Part shown: piece after piece, positions 6,793 through 12,990 of the stretch
How positions within the stretch are numbered: the first letter of the stretch is position 1
Layout of the letters: each line of letters opens with the position of its first letter
Source of the DNA: a virus
IMG/VR virus record: IMGVR_UViG_3300028559_000147
Location: 1-29,620 of that record
DNA length: 29,620 nucleotides
Direction: 5' to 3' (one strand)
Notes under the pieces: model-generated
Databases searched by the model: none
Told to the model about the DNA's origin: nothing
What the model saw: the letters and a program-made list of their open reading frames with translations, nothing else
Position numbers and translations under genes: made by a program

Positions 6793-6814
6793 TTCAATAT
6801 GAAAGGTTACGAAC

Positions 6815-7969
6815 ATGGCTAATACCCTAACTGGTTTAATCCCCGATCTTTTTGCAGCGGTAGACGTTGTTTCACGCGAAACAGTTGGTTTCATTCCTTC
6901 TGTTACACGTAATGCTTCGGCTGAACGCGCTGCTGTCAACGAATATGTTACCTATCCCGTCGCTCCGTCGCTGGCTTCGGCAAACATTTCTCCTGCAATG
7001 ACTGTTCCTGAACCAACTGATCGCACGATTGGTTATGGTCAGATTGCGATCACCAAGGCTAAATGTGTTGAGTTTGGCTTCGTAGGTGAAGAACAAAAGG
7101 GTTTGAACAACGGTCCAGGCTACCTCACGGTACAAGGCGACCTCATTGCTCAAGCACTTCGCACGCTCACCAATGAAATCGAAGTTGATCTTGCAACGGC
7201 AGCTTATGCTGCTGCTTCTCGCGCATACGGTACGGCTGCAACCACCCCGTTCGGTACGAACACTGGTGAAGCTGCTCAAATGCGTAAGATTTTGACAGAC
7301 AACGGCGCACCCCCAAGCGAACGCTCACTCATCATCGATACCGCTGCTGGTGCATCATTGCGTACCCTGACCCAATTGACCAAGGTCAATGAAGCAGGTA
7401 CAGCGATGACACTGCGTGACGGTGAGTTGTTGAACTTGAGTGGTTTCTCGATCAAGGAATCTGCTGGTATCCAAACCCACACCAAGGGTACTGCGGCTTC
7501 TGCAACCACCAATAACGCTGGTTATGCTGTTGGAGCAACGACCATTACCTTGGCTTCTGCTGGTACAGGTACGATCTTGGCTAACGATCTGATAACCTTT
7601 GCTGGTGACACTAACATCTACCAAGTTGTAACGGGTGATGCTGACGTTTCTGGAGGCGGTACAGTTGTTCTGGCTGCTCCTGGTCTGCGTAAAGCATTGG
7701 CAGCTTCCACCGTAGCGATTACGGTTGTTGGTAGTGCTACTCGCAACATTGCATTCTCCAAGGATGCTTTGCACTTGGTTGCTCGTGCTCCTGCTCTTCC
7801 ACAAGAAGGCGATAACGCAATGGACAGCATGATGATCACTGATCCTCGTTCTGGCTTGACCTATGAAGTTCGGATGTACGGTGGATACCGTAAGATTCGC
7901 TACGAAGTAGGCTTGGCATGGGGCGTTAAAGCTGTTAAAACGAACCACATTGCTACCCTCCTCGGCTAA
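6815..7969 (+). CDS. Major capsid protein (P22 coat-like, HK97 fold)
   Basis: The 384-residue product starts MANTLTGLIPDLFAAVDVVSRETVGFIPSV and follows the scaffold gene. It resembles the P22 coat family: an N-terminal arm, NEIEVDLATAAYAAASRAYGT in the spine-helix region, a serine/threonine-rich inserted domain at about residues 235-310 (TTITLASAGTGTILANDL...), and a family-typical end (NIAFSKDALHLVARAPALP, GLTYEVRMYGGYRKIRYEVGLAWGVKAV). It should build the icosahedral shell. GAAAGG lies about 10 nt before the ATG at 6815. It is isolated from neighbours by an upstream leader with a terminator-like stem and by a strong terminator at 7978-8012, so its mRNA level may be set separately. Confidence 0.92.
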   Translation: MANTLTGLIPDLFAAVDVVSRETVGFIPSVTRNASAERAAVNEYVTYPVAPSLASANISPAMTVPEPTDRTIGYGQIAITKAKCVEFGFVGEEQKGLNNGPGYLTVQGDLIAQALRTLTNEIEVDLATAAYAAASRAYGTAATTPFGTNTGEAAQMRKILTDNGAPPSERSLIIDTAAGASLRTLTQLTKVNEAGTAMTLRDGELLNLSGFSIKESAGIQTHTKGTAASATTNNAGYAVGATTITLASAGTGTILANDLITFAGDTNIYQVVTGDADVSGGGTVVLAAPGLRKALAASTVAITVVGSATRNIAFSKDALHLVARAPALPQEGDNAMDSMMITDPRSGLTYEVRMYGGYRKIRYEVGLAWGVKAVKTNHIATLLG

Positions 7970-7977
7970 TCGACTGA

Positions 7978-8012
7978 AACAGGCGGGGCGAAAACCCCGC
8001 CTGTTCTTTCTT
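7978..8012 (+). terminator. Rho-independent terminator after the capsid gene
   Basis: A perfect 11-bp stem (7978-7988 with 7995-8005; arm AACAGGCGGGG) closes a CGAAAA loop and is followed by CTTTCTT. It lies 8 nt behind the capsid stop codon and inside the late operon, so it probably reduces rather than blocks expression of the connector and tail genes. Confidence 0.88.
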
Positions 8013-8028
8013 ATGAAAAGGAAAAATA

Positions 8029-8274
8029 ATGTCTGATTCTCTTCCAACTGTGGTCATTTCGACAACTAACGGTCCTGTCATAATCAATGAGAGTGACTTT
8101 GACCCAAAGATTCATGTGCTCTTTGAAGCACCTGCTCAAGAAGCAGACGCATTCGACCGTAAAGGTGCGAAGGAATATCTCGATTCTTTAGGCGTGCAAT
8201 ACGCAAAGAACATCAAAGATGACGCTCTTGCACAATTGGTTGAAGATACCAAGAAAACAATGGCTGGTGTTTAA
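8029..8274 (+). CDS. Small protein with HeH/LEM-like C-terminus
   Basis: This 81-residue protein follows the capsid terminator, with AAAAGGAAAAATA before the ATG. The N-terminal half is acidic (IINESDFDPKIHVLFEAPAQEADAFD). The C-terminal half (KGAKEYLDSLGVQYAKNIKDDALAQLVEDTKK) fits the helix-extended loop-helix fold of HeH/LEM domains, small modules that are frequent in phage head proteins right after the capsid gene. It may be a minor head or head-completion protein. The stop codon overlaps the next start by 1 nt (TAATG). The domain assignment is by pattern only. Confidence 0.65.
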   Translation: MSDSLPTVVISTTNGPVIINESDFDPKIHVLFEAPAQEADAFDRKGAKEYLDSLGVQYAKNIKDDALAQLVEDTKKTMAGV

Positions 8275-8780
8275 TGAGCTACGGTACGGCCAGTGGATTC
8301 AGAGACTATCATGTTTCCAGAGGTCGTGTCGTTTCTTCTGATTGGGACGATTCAATCATAACTGCTGCATTGCTCGTGGCTTCAGAATGGCTCGACACTG
8401 CATATGATCATCTATGGTATGGTTACGCTGTTGGCGGCTATACCCAGACGCGCAAATGGCCAAGAGCCGCTGCGCAGACCAATACCAACCCTGTACATGT
8501 ATTCTCTGAGAGCGCGATCCCCGATCAAGTGCTCTACGCTACCTATGAGGCGGCGTTCAGGGAAGCCACCACTGCTGGCGCACTCACTGTTGACCACACG
8601 CCTCTCAAGTACAAGAGCGCGATGGTAGACGGAGCGGTGGATGTTGAATACATCATTCCCAACGATGCTTCTGAGATACAGCTACAGATGCCAATTATAG
8701 GCACGCTGATGAACGTGCTGATCGACCCTCGTGTCGGGTCATCGCGCAACGGTTATTCGAGCGGATCGGTGAGAACGTGA
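8274..8780 (+). CDS. Head-tail connector (DnaT-like family)
   Basis: The 168-residue protein begins MSYGTASGFRDYHVSRGRVV and carries an ALLVASEWLDTAYDHLWYGY segment and a TRKWPR motif. This is the layout of the phage proteins labelled putative DnaT-like ssDNA-binding proteins, which occupy the adaptor (gp6/gp15-like) position between head and tail. It probably forms the ring that docks under the portal. Despite the family label, a structural role is favoured by the context: capsid gene upstream, stopper-like gene downstream. Start and stop overlap the neighbours by 1 and 4 nt. Confidence 0.72.
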   Translation: MSYGTASGFRDYHVSRGRVVSSDWDDSIITAALLVASEWLDTAYDHLWYGYAVGGYTQTRKWPRAAAQTNTNPVHVFSESAIPDQVLYATYEAAFREATTAGALTVDHTPLKYKSAMVDGAVDVEYIIPNDASEIQLQMPIIGTLMNVLIDPRVGSSRNGYSSGSVRT

Positions 8781-9139
8781 CCATCTATGATGACCTGCAA
8801 CAACTGACCAAAGATTTGATGAAAGAGTTTAAGCAGGGTACTGCTAAACTTATCACGATCACACCTGGCACGGGCCCTGCTGATAATCCTGGTACATCAA
8901 CCGAAACAACCTACACAATCGAAGCTGTTGCTAAGGGTGTGTCGAAGAAATACATGGACAATTCCTCGGTTGTAGCGTCCGATCTTGAGGTCATCTCTTC
9001 AGTGCTTGATGGTGTCACACCGAGTGAAAAAGATTTCATTGAGCTTGATGGAACAAGATATAAGATAATCAGGGACATTTCAGTTCCTGCAATGGGCACA
9101 AAAGTCGCATGGAAGTTCATCGTCCGCAAAGGGGGATAA
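8777..9139 (+). CDS. Putative head-tail stopper/neck protein
   Basis: The 120-residue product starts at a GTG (8777) that overlaps the previous stop in a GTGA arrangement. It is short and beta-rich (TAKLITITPGTGPADNPGT, FIELDGTRYKIIRDISVPAMGTKVAWKFIVRKGG). The closing small beta barrel with DGxRYKIIRD is the pattern seen in neck or head-closure proteins that follow the adaptor. No motif proves the role; it is inferred from size, fold pattern and gene order. The next gene starts directly at its stop, using GGGGG within this gene as its ribosome binding site. Confidence 0.55.
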   Translation: MTIYDDLQQLTKDLMKEFKQGTAKLITITPGTGPADNPGTSTETTYTIEAVAKGVSKKYMDNSSVVASDLEVISSVLDGVTPSEKDFIELDGTRYKIIRDISVPAMGTKVAWKFIVRKGG

Positions 9140-10177
9140 ATGAACATCGATAAACTTTATCAACTGACATATCCACAGGTGCAAGAGATTTTTCTTGAGG
9201 TAATGCAAGGAATTGTTGACCGCGCCATGCTTAATGAGATGGTCAAAGCGATTGTGGATAACGATGTGGATGCTTTGCTCAGAGCGTCCGGCTTCACCCC
9301 CGCGACATTGGGTCCTATTCTCGACGGTATTGAAAACGCTTACCAAAAAGCCGCTGAGACCACTGTCGAAAGCTGGCCGAAGGTGATCCAAAGCCCGATC
9401 GGACCGGTCGTATTTACCTTTGATATGCGAAATCCAGAGGTTGAACAGAATATCCGTACCGCTTCATCGCTTTTAATAACCCGAATCAGTGATGAAGTGC
9501 GCGAAAACGTTCGAGCGACCCTCGAATCAGGTGTGATTCGGGGTGAGAACCCGCGTACCGTGGCTTTGGACATTGTGGGGCGCATCAACCCGTCCACCAA
9601 GCAGCGTGAAGGCGGCGTGATTGGTCTCACCGAAAGACAGACGAAGGCGGTCGATAACATCAGAAGGTCTCTTGAACAAGGTCAAAAGAAGTATTTTGAA
9701 TATGAGCTTCGTGATAAAAGGTTTGATAAATTGGTCAAAAAGTCCATTGACACTGGGATCAAACTTAAACCCGAAGAGATAGAGAAGCTCGTTACAGCTT
9801 ATAAAACGAAGGCTTTGCGTTATCGCGGTGAAATGATTGCGCGTACTGAGACCGCTCAGGCATTCGGGCGCGCAGAGTGGGACTCAATCCAACAAGCCAT
9901 AAAAGAAGGTATTATCAAGCATAAATTTGTGGAGAAGTCTTGGCAGGACACGAGTGACGGTCGAACGCGCACTACGCACCGTGTGATGGGTGAAAAATAC
10001 AAATACAGTAAGCCTATCGGTATTGATGAACCGTTTGTATCTCCATCTGGCGCGCGCCTGAACTTTCCTGGCGACACCTCGCTTGGCGCACCCGCGGCTG
10101 AGGTTGTGGCTTGCCGCTGTAGAGCGGATTACAACGTGCGATGGATTGATCAGGCAAAGGAGGCTGCAAATGGCTAA
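9140..10177 (+). CDS. Head morphogenesis protein (SPP1 gp7 / Mu gpF-like)
   Basis: The 345-residue product has the C-terminal signature of the Phage_Mu_F family: MIARTETAQAFGRAEWDSIQQA, KSWQDTSDGRTRTTHR, GEPF-like GIDEPFVSPSGARLNFPGD, then the closing ACRCRADY with paired cysteines. The N-terminal half is helical and variable (QEIFLEVMQGIVDRAMLNE...). Members are minor head proteins associated with the portal and needed for head assembly or DNA ejection. Its position after connector genes rather than right after the portal is a little unusual. It overlaps the next gene by 8 nt, and that gene's AAAGGAGG lies inside this coding sequence. Confidence 0.88.
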   Translation: MNIDKLYQLTYPQVQEIFLEVMQGIVDRAMLNEMVKAIVDNDVDALLRASGFTPATLGPILDGIENAYQKAAETTVESWPKVIQSPIGPVVFTFDMRNPEVEQNIRTASSLLITRISDEVRENVRATLESGVIRGENPRTVALDIVGRINPSTKQREGGVIGLTERQTKAVDNIRRSLEQGQKKYFEYELRDKRFDKLVKKSIDTGIKLKPEEIEKLVTAYKTKALRYRGEMIARTETAQAFGRAEWDSIQQAIKEGIIKHKFVEKSWQDTSDGRTRTTHRVMGEKYKYSKPIGIDEPFVSPSGARLNFPGDTSLGAPAAEVVACRCRADYNVRWIDQAKEAANG

Positions 10178-10586
10178 CTTTTCTGAAAAGGTGGATAAGT
10201 TCATCATAGATACCGAGGATAAACTCTTGGCGGTGGTGCGCACGTCGATAAAGAAGACAGTGCGAGACGCTCAGGATTTTGTAACGGTTGATACTGGGTT
10301 TCTCAGGCGTTCAGGCGCGGCAATGTTGAATGACATACCCAGAGGCCAAGGTAGGGGTCGCAAGAGACGACCTGGTGAAGCAGGTGTCTTGGCGGAATAT
10401 AATTCAGACAATTATGGCAGCTTCCTAGAGGCGACACTAGCTCGTATGAAATTGGGAGATGTTTTTTTCTGGGGTTGGACAGCTAAATATGCTAAATATG
10501 AAAATCTTCGTAGCGGTTTCTTTGACATAGCGGTTCAGAACTTTCCGCAACACGTCAAATCCGCAGTGCAGGAGTTCAAAAAATGA
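10170..10586 (+). CDS. HK97 gp10-like tail-completion protein
   Basis: I place the start at ATG 10170 because AAAGGAGGC lies about 7 nt upstream; an in-frame ATG at 10083 would lie deep within the previous gene. The 138-residue protein has the gp10-family outline: an N-terminal helix (MANFSEKVDKFIIDTEDKLLAVVRTSIKK), VTVDTGFLRRSGAAML, a basic RGQGRGRKRRPGE loop, then a helix ending in the C-terminus (YAKYENLRSGFFDIAVQNF). Such proteins sit at the head-tail joint or the top of the tail tube. The downstream overlap is ATGA. Confidence 0.75.
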   Translation: MANFSEKVDKFIIDTEDKLLAVVRTSIKKTVRDAQDFVTVDTGFLRRSGAAMLNDIPRGQGRGRKRRPGEAGVLAEYNSDNYGSFLEATLARMKLGDVFFWGWTAKYAKYENLRSGFFDIAVQNFPQHVKSAVQEFKK

Positions 10587-11002
10587 TAGATCATGAACGC
10601 TATATCATTGAAGCTTTGCAAAAAGCGGTTCTTGCTCTGAACCTGACTATTCCGGTCAAGTATATCGGTAGGACCTTTGATCCCCCGAGCGCGGGGAAAT
10701 GGTTAGAGATTGTGTTCATTCCGAACAATATCGAGGGTGAATTTTGGTCAGAAGGTAAAACATACAGGGGCATTCTGCGTTTGATATTGCATTGGCCAAT
10801 GAATAATGAAGGTATTTATCCGGCGATGGAAGTAGCGAAGACGATTGCTGCGGGTTTCACCAAGGGTTCTAAGTTCGCCAACACCGGTAACAATGTGCTG
10901 GTAAAAATCACCGATCATCCTAATTTGAGAGAAGTCCTTGAATCACCACCTGATATACTGATACCGCTTTCCATACGTTATTCCTATTTCTCAGGAGGTT
11001 AG
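10583..11002 (+). CDS. Tail terminator protein (DUF4128/gpU-like)
   Basis: The 139-residue product shows the tail-terminator outline: helix (HERYIIEALQKAVLAL), strand and loop (IPVKYIGRTFDPPSAGKWLEIVFIPN), a second strand pair (TYRGILRLILHWP), a helix (PAMEVAKTIAAGF) and closing strands (IPLSIRYSYF). This matches DUF4128 proteins that cap the tail tube and set its end after the tape measure is filled. It overlaps the previous gene by 4 nt (ATGA) and is followed by a Shine-Dalgarno AGGAGG for the next gene. No membrane or catalytic motif is present. Confidence 0.75.
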   Translation: MIDHERYIIEALQKAVLALNLTIPVKYIGRTFDPPSAGKWLEIVFIPNNIEGEFWSEGKTYRGILRLILHWPMNNEGIYPAMEVAKTIAAGFTKGSKFANTGNNVLVKITDHPNLREVLESPPDILIPLSIRYSYFSGG

Positions 11003-11003
11003 A

Positions 11004-11351
11004 ATGTCCGATTATGATATGACCATTAAACAAGGCGCGACTTTTACAAGGGTTATAACTTGGTATCAATCAGACGGTACGACACCGAATGACCTGACCG
11101 GTTATACCGCTAAAATGCACCTTAAGCGTAAATACACTGACGAAACGGAAGAGTTTGCTCTAACGACTGAGAACGGTCGGATTACTCTTGGTGGTACGGC
11201 TGGCACTGTGACTCTGAGCATCCCCGCGACCAACACGGATGATTTGAACGGGAAGTATCGTTATGAACTCAAATTGATTAGCGGGTCTTATGTTAAGAGT
11301 TTAATCGAGGGTGAGATCACGATCAGCCCAGAGATCACCAAACTGACTTGA
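11004..11351 (+). CDS. Small beta-rich tail protein of unknown function
   Basis: The 115-residue protein begins MSDYDMTIKQGATFTRVITWY and contains DLTGYTAKMHLK, NGRITLGGTAGTVTLSIPA and YRYELKLISG. This is a widespread phage beta-sandwich family, similar in outline to the N-terminal domain of BppU-type upper baseplate proteins. Members are frequent between tail terminator and major tail protein genes. It is most likely a minor tail-tube or neck decoration. AGGAGG lies about 7 nt before the ATG. The gene ends in TGA inside the -35 box of the promoter proposed at 11348-11376. Confidence 0.65.
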   Translation: MSDYDMTIKQGATFTRVITWYQSDGTTPNDLTGYTAKMHLKRKYTDETEEFALTTENGRITLGGTAGTVTLSIPATNTDDLNGKYRYELKLISGSYVKSLIEGEITISPEITKLT

Positions 11352-11376
11352 CAATGAGATGTGATTTAAATACTAT
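11348..11376 (+). promoter_or_regulatory. Internal promoter for the major tail protein
   Basis: TTGACA (11348-11353) and TACTAT (11371-11376) are 17 bp apart, six and five of six consensus matches. Transcription would start at about 11383, inside the conserved leader block, giving the tail protein mRNA a leader of about 75 nt. Confidence 0.6.
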
Positions 11377-11380
11377 GTAG

Positions 11381-11456
11381 TCTGCTAATTCTTGGATGAG
11401 AAGAAGCGCGCCGGTCGGATGACCTCGATTTAACTTTTGAAAAAGGGCTTCTCATC
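11381..11456 (+). promoter_or_regulatory. Major tail protein leader: second copy of repeated element
   Basis: The 29 nt at 11381-11409 are identical to 6706-6734. They are followed by GGT-CGGATG-ACC (11413-11424), the counterpart of GGC-TGGATG-GCC in the capsid leader, so one base pair changed from C-G to T-A while the pairing was kept. GATGAGAAG (11395-11403), inside the conserved block, is the exact complement of CTTCTCATC (11448-11456), which lies between the AAGGG ribosome binding site and the ATG at 11457. That 9-bp pairing would hide the translation start. Confidence 0.65.
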
Positions 11457-12206
11457 ATGGCGAATACAAACGCAGCATCAAAAATTTATATCTGCGCTAC
11501 AGCGCAAAACAGTGAACTTGACCAAACCGGATATGAAGCCCTGACGTGGGTAGAAATTACGGGTATTGGTCGTCGCGGTGAAATTGGTAAAAACACCAAC
11601 ATCGTGAATTACAATACTTGGGACACTAATGTAATTCAAAAAGCTAAGGGTATGACTGACGCAGGTTCACCTGAGCTTGAAGTTGCACGTTCGGCTACCG
11701 ATGCAGGTCAAATCCTTCTCCGCACTGCTGCTGCTGTTGGACATAATAGTAATTATGCTTTCAAAGAAGTGCGCGCTGACGGTGTATCCGGTGCAACTGG
11801 CACCGTGATTTACAATCGCGGCCTTGTAGTTGGCCCAAAGCGTCCAGGCGGCGGTAATGAAGACTTTGATCTTGAAATCTTCATGTTGGCATTTCAACAA
11901 GAAGAAATTGTAGTAGCTCCAAGTTCTGCTGGTACTGCACCATACGTTACCGCTGTTCCAACGATCAGTGGTACGGCTACGGTCGGTCAAACGCTCACCG
12001 GCGCAAACGGTACATGGGCTGGCGACGCAACAATCACTTACGCTTACCAATGGTACGCAAACAACATCGCAATCTCTGGCGCGACCTCCGGCACTTACGT
12101 GCTTCTGGCTGCTCAGAGCGGCAAACGCATCACTCTGCGCGTAACGGCAAGCAACGCTTCCGGTAACGCAAGTGCAACCACATCTCCAACATCGGCAGTC
12201 GCTTAA
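11457..12206 (+). CDS. Major tail protein with C-terminal Ig-like domain
   Basis: The 249-residue protein has an N-terminal tube domain (residues about 1-155: MANTNAASKIYICATAQNSE, WVEITGIGRRGEIGKNTNIVNY, GPKRPGGGNEDFDLEIFMLAF) followed by a linker and an Ig-like domain (about 160-249: VPTISGTATVGQTLTGANG, ITYAYQWYANN, GKRITLRVTASNASG). Lambda gpV has the same plan, with a surface Ig domain on each tube subunit. It should polymerise around the tape measure. It is preceded by its own promoter and the repeated leader and followed by the chaperone genes with a 1-nt overlap. Confidence 0.85.
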   Translation: MANTNAASKIYICATAQNSELDQTGYEALTWVEITGIGRRGEIGKNTNIVNYNTWDTNVIQKAKGMTDAGSPELEVARSATDAGQILLRTAAAVGHNSNYAFKEVRADGVSGATGTVIYNRGLVVGPKRPGGGNEDFDLEIFMLAFQQEEIVVAPSSAGTAPYVTAVPTISGTATVGQTLTGANGTWAGDATITYAYQWYANNIAISGATSGTYVLLAAQSGKRITLRVTASNASGNASATTSPTSAVA

Positions 12207-12583
12207 TGGAAATCCTAGAAATAAAAGCTAACGAACGTGTCATCGAGATAATGCACCCTAAGACTGATGAACCCATTGGTCTTAAGGTGTACCTCGTTTC
12301 TTTTGATGATGAAAAAGTCAAAAAGGTTCGTCGCAAATTTTTGGATGAAAAGTTGCGTTTAGAAGCGCGCAACAAGCACTTCAATGCGGAAGAGATTGAA
12401 GAAAACAATCTCGCTATGATGTTCGCTGCAATGACCGGCTGGGAGTGGAGCAATGACCTCACTCTCGATGGTGATAAGCAACCAGCGTTCAATCAGAAGA
12501 ACGTCTATACGGTTCTCAAGAAGATTCCTTTCGTCGCCTCTCAGATTGAGAAAGAGGTTGTAGATGAAAAGGCTTTTTTTTAA
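12206..12583 (+). CDS. Tail assembly chaperone, short form (gpG-like)
   Basis: The 125-residue acidic protein (MEILEIKANERVIEIMHP...) lies between major tail protein and tape measure genes, the position of tail chaperones. Its last codons are GCT TTT TTT TAA, ending on a run of eight T. A -1 slip there fuses it to the frame 12580-12990, as gpG and gpGT do in lambda. The short form should bind the tape measure during tail assembly and is absent from the virion. It overlaps the tail protein stop by 1 nt (TAATG). Confidence 0.85.
   Translation: MEILEIKANERVIEIMHPKTDEPIGLKVYLVSFDDEKVKKVRRKFLDEKLRLEARNKHFNAEEIEENNLAMMFAAMTGWEWSNDLTLDGDKQPAFNQKNVYTVLKKIPFVASQIEKEVVDEKAFF
12574..12580 (+). promoter_or_regulatory. 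-1 ribosomal frameshift site (T7 heptamer)
   Basis: The heptamer TTTTTTT has the canonical X XXY YYZ spacing in the zero frame (GC T TTT TTT, stop TAA at 12581-12583). A perfect 6-bp hairpin CCGTGT-TTTC-ACACGG follows at 12612-12627, about 31 nt downstream, which is farther than typical stimulators. The downstream frame is open immediately after the slip and has no good start codon of its own. Confidence 0.85.
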
Positions 12584-12990
12584 CACTCAAAACATCTCTT
12601 GTTGAAGCTGTCCGTGTTTTCACACGGTACGACATACCTGATGATCGCGGTGAGACCCGTCGTGAGAGAAACGAACGGGTCGGTGAATATAGCCCTGAGT
12701 TTAAAATCCCTGAGTCTGGAAAATATATTTGGAACTGGTTCAATGAATTAAACCAGTCCATATCGCGCACCCGTGAAGGTCTGTGCTATCTGCTCCCACC
12801 GAGCGAAGTGAAAGCGTGGATAGAACTTACTGCGAACCTTGTTTATTCTTGGGAATATGATATTATCGTAGCTATGGATCAGGCGTTTTGCGAAGAAACG
12901 AATAAAGAAATACTGAGTATAAGATCGAGGAACGAAGAGGCGCAGAAAAGACAGGCTGAGAACGCTAGATCGAAGAAGGGTAGACGATAA
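12580..12990 (+). CDS. Tail assembly chaperone frameshift extension (gpT-like part)
   Basis: In the -1 frame the sequence stays open from the slippery site to TAA at 12988-12990, adding 136 residues after residue 125 of the short form for a fused product of about 261. It begins LTLKTSLVEAVRVFTRYDIP and includes WNWFNELNQSISRTREGLCYLLPPSEVKAWIEL, with a basic tail (AQKRQAENARSKKGRR). There is no plausible independent start until a GTG at 12808, which supports expression as a fusion. The T-type part is expected to contact tail tube subunits and bring them to the tape measure. The stop overlaps the tape measure start by 1 nt. Confidence 0.82.
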   Translation, partial: LTLKTSLVEAVRVFTRYDIPDDRGETRRERNERVGEYSPEFKIPESGKYIWNWFNELNQSISRTREGLCYLLPPSEVKAWIELTANLVYSWEYDIIVAMDQAFCEETNKEILSIRSRNEEAQKRQAENARSKKGRR

